From Caldifarciminota bacterium (GTDB taxonomy: Bacteria; Hydrothermota; Hydrothermia; LBFQ01), in the NCBI GenBank assembly GCA_027003075.1, contig JALWYV010000051.1:1-42713 (forward strand): a stretch of 42,713 bases of DNA. The letters are read 5' to 3'. Of the stretch, positions 9,027-17,072 are shown in pieces. The position numbers were made by a program, and so were the translations under genes. The notes under the pieces are model-generated. The model did not search any database. It was not told the DNA's origin and saw only the letters and a program-made list of their open reading frames with translations. How positions within the stretch are numbered: the first letter of the stretch is position 1; every line of letters starts with the position of its first letter.

Positions 9027-9842
9027 TTAATCTTCGTGTACGTCAAAGCGTACGAAACGGCGTACTACGAAGTCCCCCTGAGCCTTCAGCCACTCACCGA
9101 AGGATATTTTCGGGTCCTTCATGTAAGGCTGATCCAGAAGGGACCTCTCACTCAGGAAGGACTTAAGCCTGCCCTCAACTATACGGGGTATTACGTTTTC
9201 GGGCTTACCCTCCTTACGGGCCTGCTCCTCGTATATCTCCCTCTCCTTCTGGAGGACCTCCTCAGGGATCTCGTCCTTGGATACGGCGATGGGTTTCATG
9301 GCCGTAATCTGCATGGCCGTCTCCCTCGCCACCTTCTCGTCTGGGGGGTAGATCTCCACTATGGCCCCCTGAAGGGCGCCCGGATGGATGTAAATGTACA
9401 CCATACCGTCGTCCGTGGAGAAGTAGGCCACCTTCTTTATCTCTATCTTCTCCCCTACCTTCCCGGAGAGGAGCATCATCTCCTCCTCAAGGGCGGGATC
9501 CATAAACTCCTCAACGCTGTTGACCTTCTTCTCCAAGAGGACCTGAAGGGCCTTCTGACCGAAGTTTTTGAAGTCGTCCGTACGGGCCACGAAGTCCGTC
9601 TCGCAACCCACCTCCACGACTGCCCCCCACTTGAAGTTCTCGTCGGATGCGGCGAACAGGAGACCCTCCTTGGTCGTACGGGATACCTTCTTCTCGGCCT
9701 TGGCTATCCCCATCTTGCGGAGGATCTCTATGGCCTTGTCCACGTCTCCACCGGTCTCCTCAAGGGCCTTCTTCACGTCCATGAGACCCGCACCCGTGGC
9801 CTCACGCACCATCTGTATAAGTTTAACGTCTACTTTAGCCAT
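9027..9842 (-). CDS. tsf: Elongation factor Ts
   Basis: Guanine-nucleotide exchange factor that regenerates EF-Tu-GTP during translation. The 271-aa protein opens with the UBA-like domain (LIQMVREATGAGLMDVKKAL, residues 8-27) and carries the diagnostic TDFVAR contact motif near residue 82. It is the last gene of the rplM-rpsI-rpsB-tsf operon, 15 nt after rpsB, with a strong AAAAGGAGG site 8 nt before ATG. The rpsB-tsf pairing is the usual bacterial arrangement. Confidence 0.97.
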   Translation of the reverse strand: MAKVDVKLIQMVREATGAGLMDVKKALEETGGDVDKAIEILRKMGIAKAEKKVSRTTKEGLLFAASDENFKWGAVVEVGCETDFVARTDDFKNFGQKALQVLLEKKVNSVEEFMDPALEEEMMLLSGKVGEKIEIKKVAYFSTDDGMVYIYIHPGALQGAIVEIYPPDEKVARETAMQITAMKPIAVSKDEIPEEVLQKEREIYEEQARKEGKPENVIPRIVEGRLKSFLSERSLLDQPYMKDPKISFGEWLKAQGDFVVRRFVRFDVHED

Positions 9843-9857
9843 GGTTAAAACCTCCTT

Positions 9858-10634
9858 TTAACTGGAGAGTTCGGCTTCCTCCGGGAGTACTCCTCCTGCG
9901 GCCTCCCTCTCCCTCTTTCCGTCCAGATAACCCTGGGCCACTATGTGGGTTATGAAGCGTATACTCTTCATGGACTCGTCGTTAGCGGGTATGGGCAGGT
10001 CCACCATCTCGGGGTCGGCGTTGGTATCCACCATGCCTATGGAGTATATGCCGAGTTTCTTCACCTCGTAGGCGGCGATGTGGTTGTACTTGGGATCCAC
10101 GATGTAAACGAGATCGGGCAGGTGGTTCATGTTCTCTATTCCGCCGAAGAGTTTACGGAGCTTGGCGTACTCCCTCTGCATCTTGAGTATCTCCTTCTTG
10201 GTGTAGGGCAGGACCTCACCGCGACGGCGACGCTCCTCAAACTCAAGGAAGAGGGACTCGTACTCCTTCATCTTCAGGATGCGTTTGTGGATGGTCTCAA
10301 AGTTGGTCAGGAGTCCACCGGGCCACCTCTCAACGACGTAGAAGGCTCCTACCCTGCGGGCCTCCTCCTTGATGATGGCACGGGCCTGGGGCTTGGTGCT
10401 CACGAACAGGACGGTACCGCCCCGACGTCCCTCCTCCCTCATACGCTCGTAGGCCTTACGCAGGGCCACGACGGTGTAGCGAACGTCTATGACGTGAATA
10501 CCGTTCCGGACGGTGTAGATGAAGGGCTTCATCTTGGGGTTCCAGCGGCTCTTACGGTGTCCGTAATGGGCCCCGACCTCAAAGAGCTTCTTCAGAAGCT
10601 CCTTGGGGTTGTTGAGGAGCTCCCTGACGTCCAT
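9858..10634 (-). CDS. rpsB: 30S ribosomal protein S2
   Basis: Small-subunit ribosomal protein bound at the head-body junction near S1 and needed for initiation complexes. The family signature FEVGAHYGHRKSRWNPKMKPFI is at about residues 17-38 and the NAD/sugar-epimerase-like S2 fold continues to DTNADPEMVDLPIPANDES. The frame stays open to 10691, inside rpsI, but I chose ATG 10634 because it starts 10 nt after the rpsI stop, has GGAGGAG immediately before it and gives 258 aa, closer to the usual S2 N-terminus. The Shine-Dalgarno spacing is short, so coupling to rpsI termination is likely. Confidence 0.95.
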   Translation of the reverse strand: MDVRELLNNPKELLKKLFEVGAHYGHRKSRWNPKMKPFIYTVRNGIHVIDVRYTVVALRKAYERMREEGRRGGTVLFVSTKPQARAIIKEEARRVGAFYVVERWPGGLLTNFETIHKRILKMKEYESLFLEFEERRRRGEVLPYTKKEILKMQREYAKLRKLFGGIENMNHLPDLVYIVDPKYNHIAAYEVKKLGIYSIGMVDTNADPEMVDLPIPANDESMKSIRFITHIVAQGYLDGKREREAAGGVLPEEAELSS

Positions 10635-10644
10635 CTCCTCCAGA

Positions 10645-11031
10645 TTAACGCTTGGTGTACTGCCAAGCCCTTCTTCTCTTAGTTCTTCCATACTTCATCC
10701 TCTCCTTTTCCCTCGGATCGCGCGTTAACATTCCGGCCTTGCGCAGGACGGGCCTCTTGCCGGGATCCAGCGCAACTATCGCCCTCGCGAGGGCATGGCG
10801 CACGGCACCTGCCTGACCGGATATTCCACCCCCTTCAACCCTGACCTTGACGTCCACCACGTCCCGAAGGCCAGTCAGATCAAGGGGTTCAAGCGCCCAC
10901 ATAACCAGATGGGCCTTCTTGAAGTACTCTTCGGGCGACTTACCGTTTATGAAGATGCGTCCGGTCCCCCTCTTAAGGGTCACCCGGGCAGTCGCCCTCT
11001 TCCTTGAACCGGAAATGTTGACAATCTCCAT
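10645..11031 (-). CDS. rpsI: 30S ribosomal protein S9
   Basis: Small-subunit protein whose C-terminal tail reaches the P-site tRNA anticodon loop. The 128-aa sequence has the S9 signatures GSRKRATARV (8-17), the GGG..GQAGA.RHA.ARA region (about 68-86) and the basic tail ending in KR, which contacts tRNA. It follows rplM by 14 nt with an AAAAGGAAG site, the conserved L13-S9 pairing. Confidence 0.97.
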   Translation of the reverse strand: MEIVNISGSRKRATARVTLKRGTGRIFINGKSPEEYFKKAHLVMWALEPLDLTGLRDVVDVKVRVEGGGISGQAGAVRHALARAIVALDPGKRPVLRKAGMLTRDPREKERMKYGRTKRRRAWQYTKR

Positions 11032-11045
11032 TTTCTACTTCCTTT

Positions 11046-11483
11046 TCAAAACTTTATGTCCAGCGGCTTCGGGTTCTGGGCCGCGTGAGGGTGGGTGTCG
11101 GTGGTATATATCTTCAACCTCTTGAGACGGCGTTTGCGGAGCTTGTTCTTCGGAAGCATCCTCTTGACGGCCAGATAGATCACGCGCTCGGGGTGGTGCT
11201 GGAGCATCCACCACAGGGGTCTCTCCTTGAGACCACTCGGATATCCGCTGTGCCACCTGTATACCTTCTGCTGGAGTTTCTTACCCGTCACCTTAACCTT
11301 ATGGGCGTTCAACACTATAACGAAATCGCCCATGTCGGCGTGGGGAGTGTACTGGGGCTTGTGCTTACCCATAAGGATCTTCGCTATCTCGGACGCGAGT
11401 CTTCCCAGAGTCTTCCCCGTAGCATCCACAACGTACCACTCCCGCTGGACGTCCTCTTTCCTCAAAAATGGCGTCACTTTCAC
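11046..11483 (-). CDS. rplM: 50S ribosomal protein L13
   Basis: Early-assembly large-subunit protein. The 145-aa sequence shows [16 protein letters not shown] (about 16-31), [10 protein letters not shown] and the C-terminal [18 protein letters not shown] region typical of L13. The start is GTG at 11483, chosen because AAGGAGG lies 8 nt upstream. First gene of the rplM-rpsI-rpsB-tsf operon; the N-terminal ~12 residues before REWYVVDA are of usual length. Confidence 0.97.
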   Translation of the reverse strand: MKVTPFLRKEDVQREWYVVDATGKTLGRLASEIAKILMGKHKPQYTPHADMGDFVIVLNAHKVKVTGKKLQQKVYRWHSGYPSGLKERPLWWMLQHHPERVIYLAVKRMLPKNKLRKRRLKRLKIYTTDTHPHAAQNPKPLDIKF

Positions 11484-11510
11484 CTTTCTACCCTCCTTTT
11501 AAGAGCGTGT

Positions 11511-11516
11511 ATTATA
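11511..11516 (-). promoter_or_regulatory. -10 box of the rplM operon
   Basis: TATAAT on the minus strand, followed by a leader of roughly 20 nt containing AAAAGGAGG before GTG 11483. I see no good -35. In contrast to most units here, this operon has a normal leader with a Shine-Dalgarno site. Confidence 0.55.
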
Positions 11517-11549
11517 CTGGGGAAAAGGGGAAATGTGAGAGAACGGGGG

Positions 11550-11555
11550 TAGAAT
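11550..11555 (+). promoter_or_regulatory. -10 box for the MBL-fold gene (leaderless type)
   Basis: TAGAAT ends 6 nt before ATG 11562, with no Shine-Dalgarno; divergent from the rplM promoter 33 nt away. Confidence 0.55.
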
Positions 11556-11561
11556 CCGACG

Positions 11562-12272
11562 ATGAAAGTTGAGGTAATAGGGAGCGGAAACGCTTTCACT
11601 TCGCGAGTTAACGCTTCCGTAATGATAGACAGCACCCTTCTCGTAGACTGCGGCCCTACGGTTCCCGCACGCCTGTTCGGAAAGGGCGTCTTTCCGGGGG
11701 ACATCCTCCTTACCCATCCCCACGGGGATCACGTCCTAGGTCTGCCCGTCTACCTTCTGAAGGTGGGGATAGATAACCTGATTCACGGAAGGGATACCCG
11801 TATAAGGTTGTGGGGGTCAAAAAGGACGCTCAGGGTGGTGGAGGACCTGTACCGGGCCACGTACGACTGGGGAAACCTCAGGGATTGGGTGGAATTTTAT
11901 CCCGTCCTATCCGGTGGGGCAGGGCGTTTCACGGTCGGTCATATGGAAATATCGTACGAGAGGAGGAGACACACCGACTTTACGGATACGTACATCTTCA
12001 GGATCGGAAACCTCGGGTACGCTACGGACGTTAGCGAAACTCCCGAAGATTACGCCTTTTACAGAGGACTTGGTGTCCTCATACACGAGTTCGGCCCCTC
12101 CTCGGATCACACACCTCTGAAGACGGTCGTGGAGATAGCACTCCGGGCCGGTGTGAACAGGCTGTACCTCATCCATTACCCCGACGGAACGGATCCTGAA
12201 GTCCTGCGTCCCTACCTTCATCTGTTTGATGAAATGGGCCTTCTAAGGGAAGGGGACGTGATACACACGTAA
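11562..12272 (+). CDS. Metallo-beta-lactamase-fold hydrolase (RNase Z-like)
   Basis: A 236-aa binuclear-metal hydrolase of the metallo-beta-lactamase superfamily. The metal motif HPHGDH is at residues 52-57, preceded by the typical LVDCGPTVPARL strand; further ligand candidates are the His in RRHTDF, the Asp of ATDVSE and the His in LIHYPD near the C-terminus. The overall order resembles the RNase Z / phosphodiesterase (PhnP-like) branch, but the long RNase Z exosite arm is not evident, so the substrate (tRNA 3' trailer, cyclic phosphodiester or other) cannot be named. It probably stands as its own short unit ahead of the TatD-like gene. Confidence 0.8.
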   Translation: MKVEVIGSGNAFTSRVNASVMIDSTLLVDCGPTVPARLFGKGVFPGDILLTHPHGDHVLGLPVYLLKVGIDNLIHGRDTRIRLWGSKRTLRVVEDLYRATYDWGNLRDWVEFYPVLSGGAGRFTVGHMEISYERRRHTDFTDTYIFRIGNLGYATDVSETPEDYAFYRGLGVLIHEFGPSSDHTPLKTVVEIALRAGVNRLYLIHYPDGTDPEVLRPYLHLFDEMGLLREGDVIHT

Positions 12273-12316
12273 ATTTTATGTCAAAAGCGGTTTTCGTACG
12301 GGGAAGAGATTTCGTC

Positions 12317-12322
12317 TATAAA
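12317..12322 (+). promoter_or_regulatory. -10 box for the TatD-like gene (leaderless type)
   Basis: TATAAA (continuing AAT) ends 7 nt before ATG 12330; no Shine-Dalgarno. Confidence 0.55.
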
Positions 12323-12329
12323 ATAACCT

Positions 12330-13106
12330 ATGCACTTAGTAGATGCCCACATCCACACGGAGGGCCTTTCAGTATACGATCTCCGTCAGATGGCCCTGAT
12401 GGGCGTTCGCACCGTGGTGACCTTCTTTAAGCCGTACTACAGGGTTTCGGGGACGGACTCCTACGTGGACCTCATAGAGAGGTTCATCAGGGTGGAGAAG
12501 AACCGTGTGGAATCTACCGGTATAAAGCCCTACCTGGCCATAGGTATATCGTACGCCGCCGGGATAAGGGATCCCTTTCCTCTCGTGGAGAAACTGGAGG
12601 ATTACCTGAAGTTTGACTTCGTCGTAGCCATAGGAGAGGCCGGACTATCCGATTTTAACGATGCCCTGCAGGTTGAGATCCTGAAGATACAGATGGAGCT
12701 CTCCCGTAAGTTCGGCAAACCTATATTCGTAGATCTACCAGAAGGGAACAAGAAGTACGCCTTCAAACGGGTGGAGAAGCTCGTAAATGAGGTGGGTCTG
12801 GACCCCTCTCTCGTGGTACTTAACGAGGTTACCCCTCTCCTCGTCCTGGATCTCTCGGATAAGCCCTACTGGTTCTGCTTCTCCCTCTTCCCGGACAGAC
12901 CCTTCGTTGAGACCCTGCCCGAAAACATCCTGAGGGGGGACTTCCCCATGGACAGGGTACTCCTGACCTCTAACCTTGACGCCTTCACCGACAACCCCAC
13001 CCTCCTCCCTGAGACCCTGTACGACCTTGAGGTGGGTGGACATTACCTGCCCATGATAGAGAAGATAATGCGCGATAACCCGGCGAGACTTTTTAAATTG
13101 ACATAA
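12330..13106 (+). CDS. TatD-like metal-dependent hydrolase with altered metal ligands
   Basis: A 258-aa TIM-barrel protein of the amidohydrolase/TatD type; TatD proteins are metal-dependent DNases, but related proteins have other or unknown roles. The N-terminal HxH is present in VDAHIHTE (His 7, His 9), the bridging Glu in AIGEAGL (Glu 103) and a C-terminal Asp in TSNLDAF (Asp 217). At the two strands where TatD enzymes carry metal-binding His, this protein appears to have Asp 135 (IFVDLPEG) and Asn 165 (VVLNEVTP). It may therefore bind one metal or have a different activity. It precedes glnA by 12 nt and is probably co-transcribed with it. Confidence 0.65.
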   Translation: MHLVDAHIHTEGLSVYDLRQMALMGVRTVVTFFKPYYRVSGTDSYVDLIERFIRVEKNRVESTGIKPYLAIGISYAAGIRDPFPLVEKLEDYLKFDFVVAIGEAGLSDFNDALQVEILKIQMELSRKFGKPIFVDLPEGNKKYAFKRVEKLVNEVGLDPSLVVLNEVTPLLVLDLSDKPYWFCFSLFPDRPFVETLPENILRGDFPMDRVLLTSNLDAFTDNPTLLPETLYDLEVGGHYLPMIEKIMRDNPARLFKLT

Positions 13107-13118
13107 CGGAGGAAAACC

Positions 13119-14435
13119 ATGAGAAGTATAGAAGAGGCAATAGCCTTCGTAAAGGGTGAAAAGGTTGATATAGTCACCCTGGTCTTCACGGATATACTCG
13201 GACGCCTTAAGGGTTTCAACCTGAGCGTGGCCGAGGTTGACCGGGCCTTCAACGAGGGCATAGTGTTTGACGGTTCCTCTGTGGAGGGGTTCGTCCGCAT
13301 AGAGGAGTCCGACCTTATAGCGAAACCCGACCCCAACGCCATCTTCATAGCTCCGGCGGAGGTCAGCGGCCTCAAGACCGCCTATATAGTGTGCGACATA
13401 CTTACACCGAAGGGTGAGCCTTTCGTTCGGGACCCCAGAGGTATCCTGAAGCGTAAACTTGAGGCCCTCGCGAAGGAAGGGTACGCCTACTACGTGGGTC
13501 CGGAGCTGGAGTACTTCTACTTCGCCAGTGCTAACGCCCCCGAACTCCTTGACGAGGCGGGATACTTTGATATACTCCCCTCCTACAGGCCGACGCTGGC
13601 GAGGGAGGAGACGGTCAAGATCCTCAGGGATATGGGTATAGAGGTTGAGGCCTCCCACCACGAGGTGGCCCCCAGCCAGCACGAGATAGACTTCCGCTAC
13701 GCCGACGCCCTCAGGGCTGCGGACATCCTCCAGATCTCAAAGATGCTGGTTAAAGAGATCGCCCGTAAGCACGGCCTGTACGCCTCCTTCATGCCCAAAC
13801 CCATATTCGGGGTTAACGGGAGCGGTCTTCACCTCCACATGTCCGTATGGAAGGACGGGAAGAACCTGTTCTACGACGAGTCCCACGAGTACCAGCTCTC
13901 CGAGTTCGCCCAGCATTTCCTCGGTGGCATACTCTCCAACGTGAAGTACATAACCCTCGTCCTCAACCAGTGGGTAAACTCCTACAAGAGGCTGGTCGTC
14001 GGCTACGAGGCCCCGGTGTACATCTCGTGGGGAAGGTCCAACAGGTCGGCCCTCGTGAGGGTGCCGGCCTTCAAGAAGCCTTCCTCCGCCCGAATAGAGT
14101 TGAGATCCCCCGATCCGGGTACCAACCCCTACCTCGCCTTCGTCTCCATTCTGACGGCCGGATTCAAGGGAGTTGAGGAGGAGGCTTCCCTGCCGGCTCC
14201 GGTTGAGCAGGATATCTACCACATGACCGAATCTAAGAGGCGCCGCCTGAAGATAGACTCCCTCCCCTCCTCCCTTAAGGAGGCTATAGACCTGGCCCGC
14301 CGCAGACCCATCCTGAAGGAGGCCCTGGGAGAGCCGATGTTTGCCAAACTCGTGGAGAACAAGCTCGTGGAGTGGGACAGGTTCCGCATGGCCGTCACGG
14401 ACTACGAGATAAACACCTACTTCGGAATGCTATAA
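13119..14435 (+). CDS. glnA: Glutamine synthetase, type I
   Basis: ATP-dependent condensation of glutamate and ammonia to glutamine, the central nitrogen-assimilation step; a cytosolic dodecamer. The 438-aa protein has the beta-grasp signature FDGSSVEGF (about 48-56), metal/glutamate residues in GPELEYFYF and VAPSQHEID, the ammonia/ATP region NGSGLHLHMS, and KKPSSARIELRSPDPGTNPYLAF. The length, and the lack of the NLYxLP adenylylation-site sequence near the C-terminus (DIYHMTESKRRRL stands there), suggest the GSI-alpha type, not controlled by adenylylation. A clear ACGGAGG site precedes ATG, 12 nt after the TatD-like gene. Confidence 0.96.
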   Translation: MRSIEEAIAFVKGEKVDIVTLVFTDILGRLKGFNLSVAEVDRAFNEGIVFDGSSVEGFVRIEESDLIAKPDPNAIFIAPAEVSGLKTAYIVCDILTPKGEPFVRDPRGILKRKLEALAKEGYAYYVGPELEYFYFASANAPELLDEAGYFDILPSYRPTLAREETVKILRDMGIEVEASHHEVAPSQHEIDFRYADALRAADILQISKMLVKEIARKHGLYASFMPKPIFGVNGSGLHLHMSVWKDGKNLFYDESHEYQLSEFAQHFLGGILSNVKYITLVLNQWVNSYKRLVVGYEAPVYISWGRSNRSALVRVPAFKKPSSARIELRSPDPGTNPYLAFVSILTAGFKGVEEEASLPAPVEQDIYHMTESKRRRLKIDSLPSSLKEAIDLARRRPILKEALGEPMFAKLVENKLVEWDRFRMAVTDYEINTYFGML

Positions 14436-14439
14436 AAAA

Positions 14440-14463
14440 AGAGGGGGCGGTTTCGCCCCCTCT
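14440..14463. terminator. Bidirectional hairpin terminator between glnA and the BNR protein
   Basis: A 10-bp stem (AGAGGGGGCG with CGCCCCCTCT) and a 4-nt loop. On the minus strand it is followed by a run of seven T, a classic intrinsic terminator for the gene at 14482-16008; on the plus strand it is the first structure after the glnA stop. Confidence 0.8.
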
Positions 14464-14481
14464 ATCTATCCGTGTTGCGTT

Positions 14482-16008
14482 TTACCTTACGATGAGTTTG
14501 CTGGTTCCTCCTTTGTGCATGATGAGGTAGACGCCGGGCTTCAGTGTGAAGGTTCCTGTCCCTTCACCGACGAGCCTTCCGTCCGTGGAGTATATCCTTA
14601 CTGGGAGAGAAGTGGAGAGGGTCCTGCCGTCAAAGTTGAACTTACCTCCCCGAACGACGTCCTCCTCCACGTCCGTGGGGGTGGTCCACCTATCAAACCA
14701 CACGTTATCCGAAGCGTACTCCCTGTACACTACGAACCCACCCGATAGGGTTGAGCTGTACCCCACGGATGCCGGGAAACTCGTGGTGGCGTTGTAGTCG
14801 TTCAAGAAAACGCGGCTTGAAGGCCACGCAGACGCGTCCGTTGCAAAAGCGTATATGACCGTGTCCCACGAGGATACCAGAGTGGTGACGAAGCGAAAGG
14901 CGTCCGCGTTGTGTTCGTAGGACAGTACGGGATAGCGCATTTCCGCCCCTGTGGATATGAGAAAGTTCGTGGGAGGGAAGGGGGCGGCGGGTGACCAGTT
15001 CGCGCCCCCGTCCGTGGAGTAGGTGTGGTGGATGTCCCACTTGTCCGTGCCGCCATGGTAGTTGGACCATACTACGGTAACGTGCTGGGAGGAAACTGCG
15101 CCATCGGATGCGGCAACTGATACGTGCTTTATGGCGTTCCCTTCGGTTAGTTGATCAACGGAGGAAGCGCCAAGGGTGGGGAGGTTAAAGGTCACGAGCC
15201 ACACGGTGGAGTCGGAGGTTATGTAGGCGTGGTATCCTCTGCCGTTTTCGGAGACATGTATATCCGACCAGTATACGCTGGTGTTGGCACTCTGGAGGGT
15301 CCACGTCTGGGCTGTATCCGTAGATGCTCCCCGGTACACCATGTTGTTATCCGTTAAGTAGGATATAACCACCTGATTGGCAGAGTTTACGGATAGGCTT
15401 GGATATCTCGTTGTATCCTTATCCACTACCTTAACCCAATCCCAAGAGGAACCGTCAAGGGTTATACGACGCGAATAGAGGGCGTCAAAGGATGTGCTAT
15501 CGTAGTCCACCACTACGAACATCCACGGATTGGGACCCGGACCTATGACCATGTCAAAGCCCATGTGATCTATATTACCGTGTACGTCAAACATCGGCTG
15601 TCTGACCCACGTACTTCCTCCGTCCGTACTCTTCCATATCTCAAGGGTATCTGCCCCGGAAGATCTCATCAGTACGGCGGCATAGATGTCGCCGTTGGGT
15701 GCGGATACGACCTTTACCCCGGCCGGGGTCCCCGTATTAGCGCTCCTTATAAGGATATCCGTACTCCACATGGGTGTAAACGGTGCGTACTTCGGTTTTT
15801 CTTCCTCACCGACTACCACGGCCGGCGAAGGCACTTCTCCCAGATCTCCGTTCAACGGGATGGATCTTACAGTTTTGCCCCTAAGGTCCATCTCCGCCTC
15901 AAGAACCTTAACGGATCCTGAAGTTTCGTTCCCTTCGGGATGGAACGGAGACGATGCCATCGCTCCCGCAGGTAGCAGGAGCATCGTTGCGAAAAGATAT
16001 CTACTCAT
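14482..16008 (-). CDS. Secreted BNR/Asp-box beta-propeller protein with T9SS sorting domain
   Basis: A 508-aa exported protein. It begins with a standard signal peptide (MSRYLFATMLLLPAGAMASS). The middle carries Asp-box repeats of the sialidase-like propeller, for example STDGGSTWV near residue 137 and STDGGANWS near residue 335, interleaved with Trp-rich strands; enzyme activity cannot be inferred because Asp-boxes occur in many non-enzymatic propellers. The last ~75 residues (STDGRLVGEGTGTF, then LKPGVYLI and a basic end LIVR) are a type-A T9SS sorting domain, so the protein is predicted to cross the outer membrane through the SprA translocon and be attached or released at the surface. An AAAGGAG site lies before ATG. 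Confidence 0.82.
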   Translation of the reverse strand: MSRYLFATMLLLPAGAMASSPFHPEGNETSGSVKVLEAEMDLRGKTVRSIPLNGDLGEVPSPAVVVGEEEKPKYAPFTPMWSTDILIRSANTGTPAGVKVVSAPNGDIYAAVLMRSSGADTLEIWKSTDGGSTWVRQPMFDVHGNIDHMGFDMVIGPGPNPWMFVVVDYDSTSFDALYSRRITLDGSSWDWVKVVDKDTTRYPSLSVNSANQVVISYLTDNNMVYRGASTDTAQTWTLQSANTSVYWSDIHVSENGRGYHAYITSDSTVWLVTFNLPTLGASSVDQLTEGNAIKHVSVAASDGAVSSQHVTVVWSNYHGGTDKWDIHHTYSTDGGANWSPAAPFPPTNFLISTGAEMRYPVLSYEHNADAFRFVTTLVSSWDTVIYAFATDASAWPSSRVFLNDYNATTSFPASVGYSSTLSGGFVVYREYASDNVWFDRWTTPTDVEEDVVRGGKFNFDGRTLSTSLPVRIYSTDGRLVGEGTGTFTLKPGVYLIMHKGGTSKLIVR

Positions 16009-16021
16009 TCTGTTCTCCTTT

Positions 16022-16052
16022 CCGACCTTTCCGGTCGGGTACGCATATTATA
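16022..16052 (-). promoter_or_regulatory. Promoter and 5' stem-loop of the BNR cargo gene
   Basis: On the minus strand TATAAT (16047-16052) is followed by a short leader containing CCGACC-GGAAA-GGTCGG (16022-16038) and then AAAGGAG before ATG 16008. The stem would sit at the extreme 5' end of the mRNA, directly ahead of the ribosome site, where it could stabilise the transcript or control access. Confidence 0.5.
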
Positions 16053-16192
16053 AGGCCGCACGTGGGAGGAAATCAAATAATTCTTAAATTTAACACAGAT
16101 TCCCAGAAACTGTATTGTTTCACCAAACGCACCGATGAGGCGGGATAGTGTATAAATAAAGGGAATCCGGGAGGAGACTTCTTTGGCTCACA

Positions 16193-16220
16193 TTCGCAAA
16201 TTGTGTGCAATTTTTGCGAA
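16193..16220. repeat. AT-rich inverted repeat
   Basis: TTCGCAAATTG and CAATTTTTGCGAA around a TGTG loop pair over 11 bp with two extra T bases. The stretch 16009-16287 holds no confident gene; the IR lies downstream of the gene ending at 16288 (minus strand). It is not followed by a T run on the minus strand and may be a terminator or a protein-binding site. Confidence 0.4.
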
Positions 16221-16287
16221 AATTTTGATATATTGTTATGATATAGTCACTAAAATTGAAAATTTCTTAAACAGAACGTTTAACCTC

Positions 16288-16932
16288 CTACCTCACGAGG
16301 TATATCGGGCTTAGCTCTATTTCATATTCGTAGGTTCCAAAGGTGTCGGCGAGGGGGGTGATAGCCCATCTCATGGAGACAAAGCCACTTTTCTTACCGT
16401 CCTTCCCCCATGCCCAGCAGGCCGGGGAACCTCCCTCGTTCCATATCCACCCAGGAGGATTATAAACGTCAAACTCCTTTCTCAAGGTATCAAGGTCTAT
16501 CCGTATCTCTCTCCACGATGTGTCAAGCACCTGATTTCGTACTATAAATCCTCTGCAGTAGTGTCTATAGACTACCAACCCCCATATGTTGTATCTCCCC
16601 TTTCCTCTAATATAAAAGACGAGATACCTACCCCAGTCAAGAAGATCAAGAGGATAACCCCTGAGGATAGATCCGAGAGCAGGTTTGAACTCCCTTGTTT
16701 TCCAGTCCCTTTTGTAGTACTCCCACTTACCTTTGATGTGTAGAGGGCCGTAGTCGTCAATTACCCTGTATCCACCATCGGGTACGGGTATGCTATCACT
16801 AACGGGCAGGGTGTCAAAATTCTTGACGTCCCAGCCGTGATAGTGGAACTCAACTACTCCCCACGACTTTACTATGCTGTCCGCCTGCCTGCCCTCGTCA
16901 AGATCGGCAAAGAGATAAACAAAAGGCAGCAT
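16288..16932 (-). CDS. Secreted protein of unknown function, jelly-roll-like
   Basis: I do not recognise a family with confidence. The 214-aa protein begins with a short hydrophobic segment (MLPFVYLFA) followed by acidic residues, like several exported proteins here. The body is rich in aromatic strands; the pattern RYLVFYIRGKGRYNIWGLVV, then a Trp-Arg-Glu-Ile-Arg-Ile-Asp-Leu strand, resembles carbohydrate-binding beta-sandwich domains. No T9SS tail is present. The frame is open to 16986, but I chose ATG 16932 because TAAGAT (16941-16946) ends 8 nt before it, matching the leaderless spacing of its neighbours, and because it exposes the hydrophobic start. Confidence 0.55.
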   Translation of the reverse strand: MLPFVYLFADLDEGRQADSIVKSWGVVEFHYHGWDVKNFDTLPVSDSIPVPDGGYRVIDDYGPLHIKGKWEYYKRDWKTREFKPALGSILRGYPLDLLDWGRYLVFYIRGKGRYNIWGLVVYRHYCRGFIVRNQVLDTSWREIRIDLDTLRKEFDVYNPPGWIWNEGGSPACWAWGKDGKKSGFVSMRWAITPLADTFGTYEYEIELSPIYLVR

Positions 16933-16940
16933 AAAGCCAT

Positions 16941-16946
16941 ATCTTA
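16941..16946 (-). promoter_or_regulatory. -10 box deciding the start at 16932
   Basis: TAAGAT on the minus strand, 8 nt before ATG 16932, no Shine-Dalgarno. Weaker than the other boxes. Confidence 0.35.
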
Positions 16947-17034
16947 AGAGTGAATTAAGGGTTCTGCAGGTGAGTATTTCCGCCATAGTGCTTCAAGCCT
17001 TACCGATAGCAGGACGATACTACGGTTAACCGGC

Positions 17035-17064
17035 TTGAATATCGTTGGCGTTCAGCGGTATAAT
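17035..17064 (+). promoter_or_regulatory. Promoter of the isochorismatase-sprA unit (leaderless type)
   Basis: TTGAAT (17035-17040), an 18-nt spacer and TATAAT (17059-17064), ending 8 nt before ATG 17073. One of the few units here with a recognisable -35. Confidence 0.6.
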
Positions 17065-17072
17065 ACCTTTCC

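Noticed and set aside
8873-9166. 97-codon plus-strand frame after ftcD
   Set aside because: Low-complexity Arg/Ser/Pro sequence overlapping the end of tsf on the other strand; no ribosome site or -10 box at the usual spacing.
9036-9848. 270-codon plus-strand frame opposite tsf, and a similar one opposite rpsB (9945-10682)
   Set aside because: Shadows of ribosomal-operon genes produced by GC-rich codon bias; Leu/His/Gly-rich translations without domains.
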